Source: Barnesiella sp. An22 (GTDB taxonomy: Bacteria > Bacteroidota > Bacteroidia > Bacteroidales > Barnesiellaceae). Taken from it: a DNA stretch of 64,000 nt. The stretch covers positions 1 to 64,000 of the forward strand of contig NZ_NFJR01000011.1 in NCBI RefSeq assembly GCF_002159975.1, written 5' to 3'. The position numbers and the translations under genes were made by a program. The notes below the pieces were generated by a model that searched no databases, had not been told where the DNA came from, and saw nothing but the letters and a program-made list of their open reading frames with translations. Shown piece after piece: positions 1 through 8,900 of this stretch. Position 1 is the stretch's first letter; each line of letters begins with the position of its first letter.

Positions 1-31
1 ATTTTTTTGCCTCTCGGTTGTCCGGCCTTGG

Positions 32-109
32 TGGTGGGCGTTGACGGATTCGAACCGCCGACCCTCTGCTTGTAAGGCAGATGCTCTAAACCAGCTGAGC
101 TAAACGCCC
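32..109 (-). tRNA. tRNA-Val (anticodon UAC), copy 1
   Basis: Read on the minus strand this folds as a standard tRNA. The acceptor stem is GGGCGTT/AACGCCC, the anticodon arm is TCTGC-CTTACAA-GCAGA with anticodon TAC, the T-loop is GGTTCGAATCC, and the 3' CCA is encoded (positions 32-34). UAC reads GUA-type valine codons. The gene is identical to the copy at 192-269, which lies upstream of it in the direction of transcription. The two are probably cotranscribed. Confidence 0.95.
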
Positions 110-191
110 CTGTTTGTTGCGGCTTGTGACCGCTGTCAGGGATTTTCTCCGACCGTCAAGCGATTTTTGTCTATCGGTTGTCCGGCCTTGG

Positions 192-269
192 TGGTGGGCG
201 TTGACGGATTCGAACCGCCGACCCTCTGCTTGTAAGGCAGATGCTCTAAACCAGCTGAGCTAAACGCCC
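192..269 (-). tRNA. tRNA-Val (anticodon UAC), copy 2
   Basis: The sequence is identical to the tRNA at 32-109, including the encoded CCA, with the same acceptor, anticodon and T arms. It is the promoter-proximal copy: a minus-strand -7/-33 pair lies just upstream at 293-322. Confidence 0.95.
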
Positions 270-292
270 GGATTATTTTCCGAAAAGCGATG

Positions 293-322
293 CAAAGGTA
301 ATACAATTTTTTTATTTGCAAA
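293..322 (-). promoter_or_regulatory. Promoter of the tRNA-Val pair
   Basis: On the minus strand a -7 box TACCTTTG (293-300) is preceded, after 18 bases, by TTTG (319-322). This matches the Bacteroidales sigma-ABfr pattern TTTG-N19-TAnnTTTG. It lies 24 bases upstream of the first tRNA base. Confidence 0.65.
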
Positions 323-363
323 ACAAAAACGAAAATTATTCGATAAAATTACACAGGAAATCG

Positions 364-371
364 TATTTTTG
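364..371 (+). promoter_or_regulatory. -7 box of purB
   Basis: TATTTTTG matches TAnnTTTG and ends 28 bases before the purB ATG. No clear TTTG -33 box was seen. It lies back to back with the tRNA promoter. Confidence 0.5.
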
Positions 372-399
372 TGCTCTGTTTCATTCAAATCACAGGATT

Positions 400-1743
400 A
401 TGGAATTATCATCACTCACGGCTATATCGCCTATCGATGGCCGCTACCGCAACAAGGTGGAAAATTTGTCGCTTTATTTTTCGGAGTGGGCTCTTATCCG
501 GTACCGGGTACGGGTCGAAATCGAGTATTTCATCGCGTTGTGCGAGTTGCCTCTGCCTCAGCTCAAGGGGGTAGACCACAACCTCTTCCCGGCTTTGCGG
601 GCCATCTATCAAAACTTTACCGAGGCCGATGCCGCCCGGGTAAAGTCGATTGAGTCGGTCACCAACCACGACGTGAAAGCAGTCGAATATTTTTTGAAGG
701 AGAAGTTCGACGAGTTGCACCTCGAGGCCTACAAGGAGTTCATCCACTTCGGCCTCACCTCGCAAGATATTAACAACACGTCGGTGCCCTTGTTGATAAA
801 AGAGGCGTTGCACGACTGCTACATGCCGGTACTCGACGAGATGCTGTCGCTCATCAACCACTATGCCGAGGAGTGGAAAGATATTCCCATGCTGGCCAAG
901 ACGCACGGTCAACCGGCATCGCCTACCCGCCTGGGCAAGGAGATACGGGTTTTCGGATACCGTCTCGAGAAACAGATCGAGCTGCTCAAGGCTGTGCCCG
1001 TGAGCGGAAAGTTCGGCGGTGCCACGGGTAACTTCAACGCCCACCACTTTGCCTACCCCGACATCGACTGGCCTGCTTTCGGCAACCGTTTCCTGAAAGA
1101 ACGCCTCGGTATCGAGCGCGAAGCCTGGACCACCCAGATTTCGAACTATGACAATCTGGCCGCCCTCTTCGACGCCCTGCGCCGCATCAATACGATAGTC
1201 ATCGATCTCGACCGCGACTTCTGGCAATACATCTCGATGGAGTATTTCAAACAGAAAATCAAAGAGGGCGAGGTAGGTTCGTCGGCCATGCCTCACAAGG
1301 TGAACCCCATCGACTACGAGAACTCCGAGGGCAACCTGGGTCTGGCCAATGCCATTTTCGAGCACCTGGCCAAGAAATTGCCCATCTCGCGTCTGCAACG
1401 CGACCTCACCGACTCGACCGTGCTGCGCAACGTGGGTGTGCCCTTGGCTCATACGCTCATTGCCTTCCACAGCACCATCAAGGGGTTGAACAAGCTGTTG
1501 CTCAACGAGACGGCCATCTACCGCGACCTCGACCAGATGTGGAACGTGGTGGCCGAGGGTATCCAGACGATTCTGCGCCGCGAAGGCTATCCGCACCCCT
1601 ACGAGACGTTGAAGGCCCTCACCCGCACCAACTCGGTAGTCAATGCCGAGTCGATACGCGAGTTTATCGACACCCTCAACGTGTCGGAGTCGGTCAAGGA
1701 GGAGCTGCGCCGCATCACGCCGCACACCTACACCGGGTTCTAA
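400..1743 (+). CDS. purB: Adenylosuccinate lyase
   Basis: A 447-residue cytosolic enzyme of purine synthesis. It cleaves SAICAR to AICAR plus fumarate and adenylosuccinate to AMP plus fumarate. The lyase superfamily signature SSAMPHKVNP is at residues 294-303, and the N-terminal LTAISPIDGRY and internal KTHGQPASPT motifs are typical of the PurB branch found in E. coli. The reading frame is open upstream to 316, but the ATG at 400 starts at the conserved MELSSL region and lies just after a -7 box, so it is preferred. It is a single gene, divergent from the tRNAs. Confidence 0.95.
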   Translation: MELSSLTAISPIDGRYRNKVENLSLYFSEWALIRYRVRVEIEYFIALCELPLPQLKGVDHNLFPALRAIYQNFTEADAARVKSIESVTNHDVKAVEYFLKEKFDELHLEAYKEFIHFGLTSQDINNTSVPLLIKEALHDCYMPVLDEMLSLINHYAEEWKDIPMLAKTHGQPASPTRLGKEIRVFGYRLEKQIELLKAVPVSGKFGGATGNFNAHHFAYPDIDWPAFGNRFLKERLGIEREAWTTQISNYDNLAALFDALRRINTIVIDLDRDFWQYISMEYFKQKIKEGEVGSSAMPHKVNPIDYENSEGNLGLANAIFEHLAKKLPISRLQRDLTDSTVLRNVGVPLAHTLIAFHSTIKGLNKLLLNETAIYRDLDQMWNVVAEGIQTILRREGYPHPYETLKALTRTNSVVNAESIREFIDTLNVSESVKEELRRITPHTYTGF

Positions 1744-1881
1744 CAGGTACCGCCGGCCGGCACTCCTTGCAGGCTTTGCCGGGGTGGACTTGAAAATACC
1801 CCGAAATATTCCCGATTCTTCGGCTTCCCCGTTTATCGTTACCTGGTGAGCGGAGCCGAAGAATCGTCGTTTTGGACCGTT

Positions 1882-1928
1882 GGGGCAAGGGCGGGCGAAC
1901 AAACGCCCCGGGCTTTTGTTTTTTTTAA
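1882..1928 (+). terminator. Probable purB terminator
   Basis: GGGGC (1882-1886) pairs with GCCCC (1905-1909). The loop is GC-rich and is followed by GGGCTTTTGTTTTTTTT. The stem is short, so this is moderate support. Confidence 0.45.
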
Positions 1929-1982
1929 GAAGAAAACGATAACTTATTTGATTGTGAAAGAGATGAAATAAAAAATCATTTG

Positions 1983-1990
1983 TATCTTTG
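1983..1990 (+). promoter_or_regulatory. -7 box of the pseudouridine synthase gene
   Basis: TATCTTTG is a perfect TAnnTTTG box. It implies a 5' leader of roughly 85 bases before the ATG at 2082. No -33 box was seen at standard spacing. Confidence 0.55.
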
Positions 1991-2081
1991 CCGGCAAATA
2001 AGGTAAAAAACAATCGATAAGAAAATAGAATTTTTTTAGTTAGGCCGAGAGGCTTGTATTTTTTAATTACAAACAATTCCT

Positions 2082-3356
2082 ATGGAAAGCGAAAAAAGAG
2101 CTAAGCGCCCTCGTATCGGGGTATCGAACCGTGAAGGCATGACCGAACGATATGAGAAAGTAGAGTACAAAAGAGGTGGAGAAGAGGGTCACACCTCGTA
2201 TGGTGCCAATACCGAAAGACCTCATTACTCCCGTAACAACTATGGTGAAGGAGGCAATCGCTCCTATACCAACGACCGTCCCAACAATTATGGGAACCGT
2301 CAGGGAGGCTATGGCCAGAATCGTCAGGGTGGTTACAATCAGAACCGTCAGGGCGGATATGGCAACAATCGCCGCAATACCTACAACAACGGGCCGCGGT
2401 ACAACCAGGATTACAATCGCAACAACGAAGGGGGTGAGGGCTATCAACCGCGCTCTTACGGCGACAACGAGCGCCCCTACTATCCCAAACAGAATCGTCA
2501 GGGCGGCTACAATCAGAACCGTCAGGGCGGATATGGCAACAACCGTTACAACCAGAACCGGCCGCAACAACGCCGCAACAAGAACTACAACAGCCGTCCG
2601 CAACGCATCGAGTATGAGTTGCCCGAGGTAGATCCCAACGAACCGATTCGTCTCAACAAGTACATGGCCAATGCCGGTATCTGCTCGCGTCGTGAAGCCG
2701 ACGAGTATATCCAGGCCGGCGAGGTGCTGGTAAACGGTGAGCCGGTGACCGAGCTGGGTACGAAGATTACCCGCAACGACACGGTGACCTTCCGTGGCAA
2801 GGTGGTTACGCTCGAGCGCAAAATCTATGTGCTGTTGAACAAACCCAAGGACTGCGTCACCACATCGGACGACCCGCAGGGCCGCCTCACCGTGATGGAC
2901 ATCGTGCGCAACGCCTGCACCGAGCGCATCTACCCTGTAGGCCGTCTCGACCGCAACACCACGGGTGTGCTGCTGCTCACCAACGACGGCGACCTGGCCT
3001 CGAAGCTCACGCACCCCAAGTTCATCAAGAAGAAAATCTATCACGTATGGCTCGACCGCGACGTGAACGAAGAGGACATGCAACGTATCGCCGACGGTAT
3101 AGAGTTGGAGGATGGCCCCATACAACCCGATGCCGTGAGCTATGCCAATGATACCGACAAGAACCAGGTGGGCATCGAGATACACTCGGGCCGCAACCGC
3201 ATCGTGCGTCGTATATTCGAGGCGCTGGGTTACCGGGTAGTCAAACTCGACCGGGTCTATTTTGCCGGTCTCACGAAGAAGAACCTGCAACGCGGCCGCT
3301 GGCGTTACCTCACGCAACAAGAGGTGAACATGCTGCAGATGGGTTCGTTTGAATAA
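2082..3356 (+). CDS. RluB/RsuA-family rRNA pseudouridine synthase with a long Gln/Gly/Asn-rich N-terminal extension
   Basis: A 424-residue protein. Residues from about 185 form an S4 RNA-binding domain (RLNKYMANAGICSRREAD), followed by the RsuA/RluB catalytic domain. Its GRLDRNTTG motif carries the catalytic Asp at about residue 290. Family members of this branch make pseudouridine in 23S or 16S rRNA, probably RluB-like here. The first ~180 residues are low-complexity, with repeated QNRQGGY units plus Arg, Tyr and Asn. This resembles RGG-type disordered RNA-binding tails. The tail is encoded partly by a 53-bp DNA repeat. It precedes asnS by 82 bases on the same strand. Confidence 0.9.
   Translation: MESEKRAKRPRIGVSNREGMTERYEKVEYKRGGEEGHTSYGANTERPHYSRNNYGEGGNRSYTNDRPNNYGNRQGGYGQNRQGGYNQNRQGGYGNNRRNTYNNGPRYNQDYNRNNEGGEGYQPRSYGDNERPYYPKQNRQGGYNQNRQGGYGNNRYNQNRPQQRRNKNYNSRPQRIEYELPEVDPNEPIRLNKYMANAGICSRREADEYIQAGEVLVNGEPVTELGTKITRNDTVTFRGKVVTLERKIYVLLNKPKDCVTTSDDPQGRLTVMDIVRNACTERIYPVGRLDRNTTGVLLLTNDGDLASKLTHPKFIKKKIYHVWLDRDVNEEDMQRIADGIELEDGPIQPDAVSYANDTDKNQVGIEIHSGRNRIVRRIFEALGYRVVKLDRVYFAGLTKKNLQRGRWRYLTQQEVNMLQMGSFE
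2316..2542 (+). repeat. 53-bp imperfect direct repeat inside the disordered tail
   Basis: Positions 2316-2368 and 2490-2542 match at all but two bases. They encode two copies of QNRQGGYNQNRQGGYGNN. Third-position differences show the copies are under protein-level constraint. The repeat could expand or contract by slippage. Confidence 0.85.
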
Positions 3357-3438
3357 GTAATATAACCGAAATAGCCGCACGCCCCGCTCGGGAAAACCGT
3401 TCGGGGCGGTGGTGCTTAAACTAATAGATTGAAAGAGT

Positions 3439-4836
3439 ATGGAAACAATGAAAAGGACCAAAGTCGTCGATGCCTTCGACGCATCTCTTTACGGGACGAA
3501 GATCAATGTGAAAGGCTGGGTGCGTACGCGCCGGGGCAATAAGCATGTCAACTTTATTGCACTCAACGATGGTTCTACCATTAAGAATATACAGGTTGTA
3601 GTCGACCTCTCGAAGTTTACCGAGGCCGAGATGAAACCCATCACGACCGGTGCCTGCATCAGTGTGATAGGCACGTTGGTAGAGTCGCAGGGCAAAGGTC
3701 AGCAGGCCGAGATTCAGGCCGAGAGCATCGAGCTCTACGGCGGTGCCGACCCCGATGTATATCCCTTGCAGAAAAAGGGACACACCCTCGAGTTCCTGCG
3801 CGAAATCGCCCACCTGCGTCCCCGCACCAACACCTTCGGTGCCGTGTTCCGCATCCGTCACCACTTGGCCTACGCCATTCACAAATATTTCAACGACCGC
3901 GGTTTCTTCTATCTGAACACGCCGCTCATCACGGCCAGCGACTGCGAGGGAGCCGGTGCCATGTTTCAGGTAACGACGCTCGACCTCAACAACGTGCCCC
4001 GCACCGAAGATGGTGCCGTAGATTACAGCGCCGACTTCTTCGGCAAACCCACCAGCCTCACCGTGTCGGGTCAGCTCGAGGGTGAGCTCGGTGCCATGTC
4101 GCTCGGTGCCATCTACACCTTCGGTCCCACCTTCCGCGCCGAAAACTCCAACACGCCGCGTCACCTGGCCGAGTTCTGGATGGTAGAGCCCGAGGTGGCC
4201 TTCAACGAAATCGAAGAGAACATGGACCTGGCCGAGGACTTCCTCAAATACCTTATCCGCTACGCTCTCGACAACTGCCAGGACGACCTCGAGTTCCTCA
4301 GCCAGATGTACGACTCGGAGCTGATCGAGCGTCTGAAGTTTGTCGTCGAAAACGACTTCGTGCGCCTGCCCTACACCGAGGGTGTGAAGATTCTCGAAGA
4401 GTCGGGCCACAAGTTCGAGTATCCCGTCTACTGGGGTGCCGACCTGCAGAGCGAGCACGAGCGTTTCCTCGTCGAGGAGCACTTCAAGAAACCGGTTATC
4501 CTCACCGACTATCCCAAGGAGATCAAGGCCTTCTACATGAAACTCAACGACGACGGCAAGACCGTACGCGCCATGGATGTGCTCTTCCCCCGCATCGGCG
4601 AAATCATCGGTGGTTCGCAACGTGAGGAGAACTACGAGAAACTGCTCTCGCGTATCGAAGAGCTGCATATCCCCATGAAAGATATGTGGTGGTACCTCGA
4701 TACCCGTCGTTTCGGTACCGCACCCCACTCGGGCTTCGGCCTCGGGTTCGAGCGTCTGGTACTCTTCGTAACCGGCATGACCAACATCCGCGATGTGATA
4801 CCCTTCCCCCGTACGCCCAAGAACGCCGAGTTCTAA
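3439..4836 (+). CDS. asnS: Asparaginyl-tRNA synthetase
   Basis: A 465-residue class IIb aminoacyl-tRNA synthetase that charges tRNA-Asn in the cytosol. The N-terminal OB-fold anticodon-binding domain ([19 protein letters not shown]) is followed by the class II core. The core has motif 2 ([24 protein letters not shown]) and the C-terminal motif 3 ([13 protein letters not shown]). Length is normal for AsnRS. Start at ATG 3439 (METMKRTK); the ATG at 3448 is possible. A strong hairpin follows at 4873. Confidence 0.96.
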   Translation: METMKRTKVVDAFDASLYGTKINVKGWVRTRRGNKHVNFIALNDGSTIKNIQVVVDLSKFTEAEMKPITTGACISVIGTLVESQGKGQQAEIQAESIELYGGADPDVYPLQKKGHTLEFLREIAHLRPRTNTFGAVFRIRHHLAYAIHKYFNDRGFFYLNTPLITASDCEGAGAMFQVTTLDLNNVPRTEDGAVDYSADFFGKPTSLTVSGQLEGELGAMSLGAIYTFGPTFRAENSNTPRHLAEFWMVEPEVAFNEIEENMDLAEDFLKYLIRYALDNCQDDLEFLSQMYDSELIERLKFVVENDFVRLPYTEGVKILEESGHKFEYPVYWGADLQSEHERFLVEEHFKKPVILTDYPKEIKAFYMKLNDDGKTVRAMDVLFPRIGEIIGGSQREENYEKLLSRIEELHIPMKDMWWYLDTRRFGTAPHSGFGLGFERLVLFVTGMTNIRDVIPFPRTPKNAEF

Positions 4837-4872
4837 GCCGGGGCCTGCACAACGCAAGACCATACAAACAAG

Positions 4873-4905
4873 AGAGCCGCTTCGGGAGATTCCCGGGGCG
4901 GCTCT
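4873..4905. terminator. Bidirectional terminator hairpin between asnS and the DUF3256-type gene
   Basis: AGAGCCGC (4873-4880) pairs with GCGGCTCT (4898-4905), and inner CGGGA/TCCCG pairs extend the stem. It lies between convergent genes. The T-run is weak on the plus side (GCTGTTTCT). Confidence 0.6.
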
Positions 4906-4940
4906 GCTGTTTCTATAATAATATAAAAAGATAATGCTTT

Positions 4941-5576
4941 TTACTCCTTGAAATTCTTCCCGTTCCAGCGCAGGGTAATCGACTCGCGCAGGTAGGGCTT
5001 GAGGCGGTTGTAGGTCTCGCGGTCGAGGTATTCCTCCCACGACTGGCGGGCGCATATCGAGCCGTCGGGCTCGAAGGTGTACTCTATCAGGCAGATTTCC
5101 GTGGCCTGCATCAGCTCTTCGCGTTGGACCTTCGAGAGGCTGTCGGGGAAGAGAAAGAAATCGTCGCGGGTGGGCTGCTCGATATATTTCGAGGCGGGAA
5201 GCTCACGCCAGGCGCTGTCGAAGAACCGGATGCGGCTGTCGCCGGCCGGGGCATAGACCGTGTTGACCAGAGCAACGACAGAGTCGTTGCCGGTAGTCGT
5301 GTAGAGGTACAGGGCCATTCGGCTCTGCTCCGAGAGGTCGATGACGAGGCTCTGCTCCTGCAACTGGGTCATCTGAGCCTGGCCGCCGAGTTTGGTGGTG
5401 ACTTGGGCCGACTGCCCGGCGTGGAAGAGGTCGATGAGGTCTTTGCGTCGATTGACTTCGAGCGAGGGTATCAGCGAGTCGGGCATGGCCGCAAAAAGTT
5501 GTGCCGCCGGTTCAACAGCCTGCGACATCAGCGCCGTAGCCACGGCCGAGAGGAAAAACAGTCTTCTTAGTTTCAT
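4941..5576 (-). CDS. DUF3256-type secreted protein
   Basis: A 211-residue protein with an N-terminal signal peptide (LFFLSAVATALMSQAV, cleaved around residue 20-25) and no lipobox Cys. The remainder, including PDSLIPSLEVNRRKDLIDLF and a Leu/Glu-rich C-terminus, looks like the Bacteroidales-specific DUF3256 family, whose function is unknown. It probably acts in the periplasm. It is transcribed alone from a promoter at 5662-5691 and converges on asnS. Confidence 0.75.
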   Translation of the reverse strand: MKLRRLFFLSAVATALMSQAVEPAAQLFAAMPDSLIPSLEVNRRKDLIDLFHAGQSAQVTTKLGGQAQMTQLQEQSLVIDLSEQSRMALYLYTTTGNDSVVALVNTVYAPAGDSRIRFFDSAWRELPASKYIEQPTRDDFFLFPDSLSKVQREELMQATEICLIEYTFEPDGSICARQSWEEYLDRETYNRLKPYLRESITLRWNGKNFKE

Positions 5577-5661
5577 GACAATGGTTTGAACAAAGTAGTG
5601 AAAGGAGAGCGCAGAAAGTCAAGTTTACTTGAACTTTTGCCGAGCCCTATCCTCTCTTCTA

Positions 5662-5691
5662 CAAAAGTAGCTATTTCATTTTGAAGAGCAA
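5662..5691 (-). promoter_or_regulatory. Promoter of the DUF3256-type gene
   Basis: Minus-strand -7 box TACTTTTG (5662-5669) with TTG (5689-5691) 19 bases upstream. It lies in the 127-bp gap between the permease and DUF3256-type genes. Confidence 0.55.
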
Positions 5692-5703
5692 GAAACCCGA
5701 TGG

Positions 5704-6606
5704 CTATTTTGTGCCCAGATAGAGGAAGAACATACCCAGCAGCACCAGTATCAGGTCGAACGACTTGCTGCGGATATTCTTCTCCCTGAACAGGAAGGCA
5801 CCGGCAATGAAGCTCACCACCACGCTGCTGCGGCGTACCATCGAGACGATTGAAATCATCGAGTCGGGGTAGCTGAGGGCGTAGAAGTAGACAAAGTCGG
5901 CACAGACGAGAAAGAGCGAGATGAAGAATATCGAGGGGCGCCACACAAACGGGGTCGTGTGCTTGCGCTGCGGATACCACAGAACCAGCAGCACGACGGC
6001 CATCATGGCCATCTGGTAGTACGAGTACCACACCTGCACGGTCATGCGGTCGAAGCCGTGCGACATGAGGTATTTGTCGTACAGTCCGCTGGCGGCTCCC
6101 GTGATGGTGGCCAGCACGATGAAGAGTATCCACAGGTTGTGGCGGAAGTTGATGCCCTCTTTCTTTCCCGAGAAGGAGAGCATGATGAACGAGACGATGG
6201 CCAGCAGCACACCTATCCACTGGTAGAAGTTGAGCCGTTCGCCGAAGATGAGCAACGCCCCGATGAGGGTGAGTATCGGCTGCGACGCCTTGATGGGGCC
6301 GGCTATGGTGATGGGCAGGTGCTTGGTGGCAAAGTAGGCACAGGTCCACGAGGTGAGTACCAGCGCCGCCTTGCCGATGATGAAGAGGTGCTCGCGCAGG
6401 GTCGAAGGGGGCACGTAGAACATCGAGTCGCGCATCAGATCGGGAAACCCGTAGGAGAGGATGATGAGCGGGAGGAACAGCAGGCTGCAGAAAAGGGTGT
6501 TGAGAAACAACACGGGAATGACGGCGTTGCCGTTGAGCGACGTTTTTTTACATACCTCGTAGCAGCCCAACAGAAAGGCCGAGAGAAAAGCAAGCGATAA
6601 CCACAT
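5704..6606 (-). CDS. EamA/DMT-family permease
   Basis: A 300-residue inner-membrane protein with about ten hydrophobic segments arranged as two EamA repeats. The second repeat starts near LWILFIVLATITGAASGLYD, and the motif PITIAGPIKASQPILTLIGALLIFGERL is typical of the end of repeat 1. DMT carriers move small metabolites; the substrate cannot be read from sequence. It is divergent from lgt, with a minus-strand -7 box TACCTTTG at 6719-6726. Confidence 0.85.
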   Translation of the reverse strand: MWLSLAFLSAFLLGCYEVCKKTSLNGNAVIPVLFLNTLFCSLLFLPLIILSYGFPDLMRDSMFYVPPSTLREHLFIIGKAALVLTSWTCAYFATKHLPITIAGPIKASQPILTLIGALLIFGERLNFYQWIGVLLAIVSFIMLSFSGKKEGINFRHNLWILFIVLATITGAASGLYDKYLMSHGFDRMTVQVWYSYYQMAMMAVVLLVLWYPQRKHTTPFVWRPSIFFISLFLVCADFVYFYALSYPDSMISIVSMVRRSSVVVSFIAGAFLFREKNIRSKSFDLILVLLGMFFLYLGTK

Positions 6607-6718
6607 CTTTTTTTACCTTTTAAGTCTATTGACGTTGGACCCTTCGATGCCTCTCCGCCTGGGCGGGGATGGTCGGGGACCGCCTTTCTGCCACCACCGG
6701 GGGGGCGGTTTGCGAGTG

Positions 6719-6726
6719 CAAAGGTA
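6719..6726 (-). promoter_or_regulatory. -7 box of the DMT permease gene
   Basis: Minus-strand TACCTTTG about 113 bases upstream of the permease ATG. No good -33 box was seen. Confidence 0.4.
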
Positions 6727-6770
6727 GCTATTCTTTTCTCTGTATCATCTCTGTAAACCTAGATTTGTGT

Positions 6771-6778
6771 TATCTTTG
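6771..6778 (+). promoter_or_regulatory. -7 box of lgt
   Basis: TATCTTTG is a perfect TAnnTTTG box 40 bases upstream of the lgt ATG. It supports the start at 6819 over the open frame extending back to 6669. Confidence 0.6.
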
Positions 6779-6818
6779 CATCGCGTGTGGCAACGATGCC
6801 ACGATAGAGAATAGAATT

Positions 6819-7682
6819 ATGGAGCTGCTTTACATTCATTGGAATCCCGACCCGGTGCTCTTTTCGGTAGCGGGCATCGCTATACGTTGGTACAGTATCT
6901 TCTGGCTCATCGCCATTTGGGCGGGTTGCCAGGTGGTCTACAAACTGTATAAGCTGAAGGGGCTCCCGATGGATACGTTTCAGACCCTGTTCATGTACAG
7001 TTTTCTGGGTATTTTCATCGGTGCCCGGCTGGGGCATTGTCTCTTTTACGAACCCGATTATTACCTGAGCCATCCGCTCGAAATCATTCTGCCCATACGC
7101 GCTCTGCCCGATGGCGGGTGGCGCTTCACGGGCTATGCGGGGTTGGCCAGTCACGGGGGCACGCTGGGGTTGATTATCGCTCTGGCCCTCTTCTGCCGCA
7201 AGACCAAGATACACTACCTCGATATTCTCGACATGATGGGTGTAGCCGCACCGGTGGCTGCCGGCTTTATCCGGCTGGCCAACCTGATGAACTCCGAAAT
7301 CATAGGCATGCCGGCCGATGTGCCCTGGGCTTTTGTCTTCGAACGGGTGGATATGTTGCCTCGTCATCCGGCACAGCTTTACGAGGCGCTGGCCTATTTC
7401 ATCTTCTTCGGAGTGATGGTGTGGGTGGCCTGGCTCCGGCGCGACCGTTGCGGTCGGGGCTTCTATTTCGGGCTCTGCATCACGCTCATCTTCCTCTTCC
7501 GCTTTTTCATCGAGTTCCTCAAGGAGCGCCAGGTCGATTTCGAAAGCGCCATGCCTATCGACATGGGTCAGGTGTTGAGCATCCCGTTTGTGGTGCTGGG
7601 GCTCTACTTCGTGATTACGCGGTGGAATAATCCCGCTGGTGGCCGATTGTCGCAACCGGGACAGAGAAAATCCTCGAAATAG
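6819..7682 (+). CDS. lgt: Prolipoprotein diacylglyceryl transferase
   Basis: A 287-residue polytopic inner-membrane enzyme. It moves diacylglycerol from phosphatidylglycerol to the lipobox Cys of prolipoproteins, the first step of lipoprotein maturation. Seen: IRWYSIFWLIAIWAG near the N-terminus, GARLGHCLFYEPDYY, and the Lgt signature GLASHGGTLG followed by GFIRLANLMNSEIIG. Several other products in this window are predicted lipoproteins and so its substrates. The ATG at 6819 follows the promoter; upstream codons lack hydrophobic Lgt features. It converges on the GNAT gene. Confidence 0.95.
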   Translation: MELLYIHWNPDPVLFSVAGIAIRWYSIFWLIAIWAGCQVVYKLYKLKGLPMDTFQTLFMYSFLGIFIGARLGHCLFYEPDYYLSHPLEIILPIRALPDGGWRFTGYAGLASHGGTLGLIIALALFCRKTKIHYLDILDMMGVAAPVAAGFIRLANLMNSEIIGMPADVPWAFVFERVDMLPRHPAQLYEALAYFIFFGVMVWVAWLRRDRCGRGFYFGLCITLIFLFRFFIEFLKERQVDFESAMPIDMGQVLSIPFVVLGLYFVITRWNNPAGGRLSQPGQRKSSK

Positions 7683-7685
7683 TCG

Positions 7686-8126
7686 CTAAATCTCTTTCTT
7701 CAGATAAATCATGTCGACGAGCTGTCGGCCCCCCTCGAAGATGGGGTGAGGATAGTGGTCGGTAAAGAATCCGGGTACCCGGTGCGAATAACGGAATCCG
7801 CATCGCTCGTAAAAGGGTATGGTGAGGGGTGAATCGCCTGTGCCAACTTGCAAGGTCGCTCCGCGGGGATAGAGGCTTTCCACATATTCGATAAGTTTGC
7901 GGGCATAACCTCGACGCTGGAACGGGGGACAGGTAGCCAGGTTCTTGATTTCGTAAAGTCCTTGCCCCTCTTGTGTGACGACGCAGATACTCTTCAACCC
8001 CTCGTCGTACAAGGCAAACATTTCGCCCCGGTCGAGGTAGCGCTCGATCATCATTTCGCTTTCGTCGGCCAACAGCAGCAGGTCGAGAAAATCTTTCTTC
8101 CGGTTTGTTATGTGTCTGATTTCCAC
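7686..8126 (-). CDS. GNAT-family N-acetyltransferase
   Basis: A 146-residue cytosolic protein with the acetyl-CoA binding segment YEIKNLATCPPFQRRGYARKLIEYV (motif A, Q/RxxGxG/A-like) and a C-terminal FYERCGFRYSHR typical of GNAT motif B. The acceptor substrate is unknown. It starts 11 bases after truA on the same strand, so the two are probably cotranscribed. Confidence 0.85.
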   Translation of the reverse strand: MEIRHITNRKKDFLDLLLLADESEMMIERYLDRGEMFALYDEGLKSICVVTQEGQGLYEIKNLATCPPFQRRGYARKLIEYVESLYPRGATLQVGTGDSPLTIPFYERCGFRYSHRVPGFFTDHYPHPIFEGGRQLVDMIYLKKEI

Positions 8127-8137
8127 GAGTCGGTTCT

Positions 8138-8893
8138 TTATCGGGGCAGAAACAGGTTGTCGGGGTAGGTGATGTCGTGCAGGAACAGCGCCTTGCCCGG
8201 TACCGAGGTGCCGGCGGCGCAGCGGTCTTTCTGTTCGATGATGCGGCAGAACCCCTCGACGGTGAGTTTGCCGCGCCCCACGTCGAGCAGGGTGCCTACG
8301 ATGGCGCGCACCATGTTACGCAGGAATCGGTCGGCCGTGATGGTGAATACCTGTTGTTCCCCCTCGCGCTCCCAGCGGGCGAAGGTCACCCGGCAGTTGT
8401 TGGTCTTTACGTCGGTGTGCAGCTTGCTGAAGCTGGTAAAATCGGTGTATCGGTAGAGTTGCTCGGCCGCCTCGTTCATCCGGTCGAAGTCGAGCGTGCC
8501 GCGGTAGCGGCAGGCAAACGCCTCGAGAAAGGGCGACTTGTGGTCGATGAGGTAGTATTTGTAGGTGCGGCTGAGGGCGTCGAAACGGCTGTGAGCCTCG
8601 TCGGTAACAGGCCGTATGTCGTACACGGCCATGTCGGGGGGGAGCACCCGGTTCAGGCGGTCGGCTGTCTCGGCGGGATTGTCGAGCGGAGCCGGGGTGT
8701 CGAAGTGAGCCACCATGAGCCGGGCGTTGACTCCGGCATCGGTACGGCCCGCCCCGGTGACCGGCGTCTCGCGCCGCAGCAGGGTAGCCAACGCCTTTTC
8801 GAGCTCGGCCTGTACGGTGATTCCGTTGGGCTGTATCTGCCAGCCGTGGTAGCGGGCACCGTTGAACGATAGGTAGATGAAGTAGCGTGGCAT
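8138..8893 (-). CDS. truA: tRNA pseudouridine synthase A
   Basis: A 251-residue enzyme that converts U38-40 of the tRNA anticodon arm to pseudouridine. The catalytic Asp lies in [10 protein letters not shown] ([10 protein letters not shown]), preceded by [21 protein letters not shown] and followed by [19 protein letters not shown]. All are TruA hallmarks and the length is normal. It is followed closely by the GNAT gene. Upstream is the large inverted repeat that ends speA. Confidence 0.96.
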   Translation of the reverse strand: MPRYFIYLSFNGARYHGWQIQPNGITVQAELEKALATLLRRETPVTGAGRTDAGVNARLMVAHFDTPAPLDNPAETADRLNRVLPPDMAVYDIRPVTDEAHSRFDALSRTYKYYLIDHKSPFLEAFACRYRGTLDFDRMNEAAEQLYRYTDFTSFSKLHTDVKTNNCRVTFARWEREGEQQVFTITADRFLRNMVRAIVGTLLDVGRGKLTVEGFCRIIEQKDRCAAGTSVPGKALFLHDITYPDNLFLPR

Positions 8894-8900
8894 GAAGGTC

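Larger units (their letters stand above)
14..269. repeat. 96-bp perfect direct repeat containing tRNA-Val
   Basis: Positions 14-109 and 174-269 are identical. Each copy holds a whole tRNA-Val gene plus about 18 bases of its 3' flank. The spacer (110-173) and the outer flanks differ. This is a recent tandem duplication or gene-conversion pair, and more copies could lie left of the window. Confidence 0.9.
1744..2081. other. 338-bp intergenic region
   Basis: No gene was seen here. It holds a GC-rich hairpin followed by a T-rich run (about 1882-1928), which probably ends purB. It also holds a -7 box TATCTTTG at 1983-1990 for the next gene, with an AT-rich leader of about 90 bases. Confidence 0.6.

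Noticed and set aside
136-321. Minus-strand ORF of 61 codons over the tRNA-Val
   Set aside because: It translates the tRNA gene itself; not a protein.
412-2076. Minus-strand ORF of 554 codons across purB and its 3' region
   Set aside because: Antisense to purB, with no recognisable domain.
3379-3411. Hairpin CGCCCCG/CGGGGCG after the pseudouridine synthase gene as a terminator
   Set aside because: A stem exists but no T-run follows, and asnS lies close on the same strand, so read-through is as likely.
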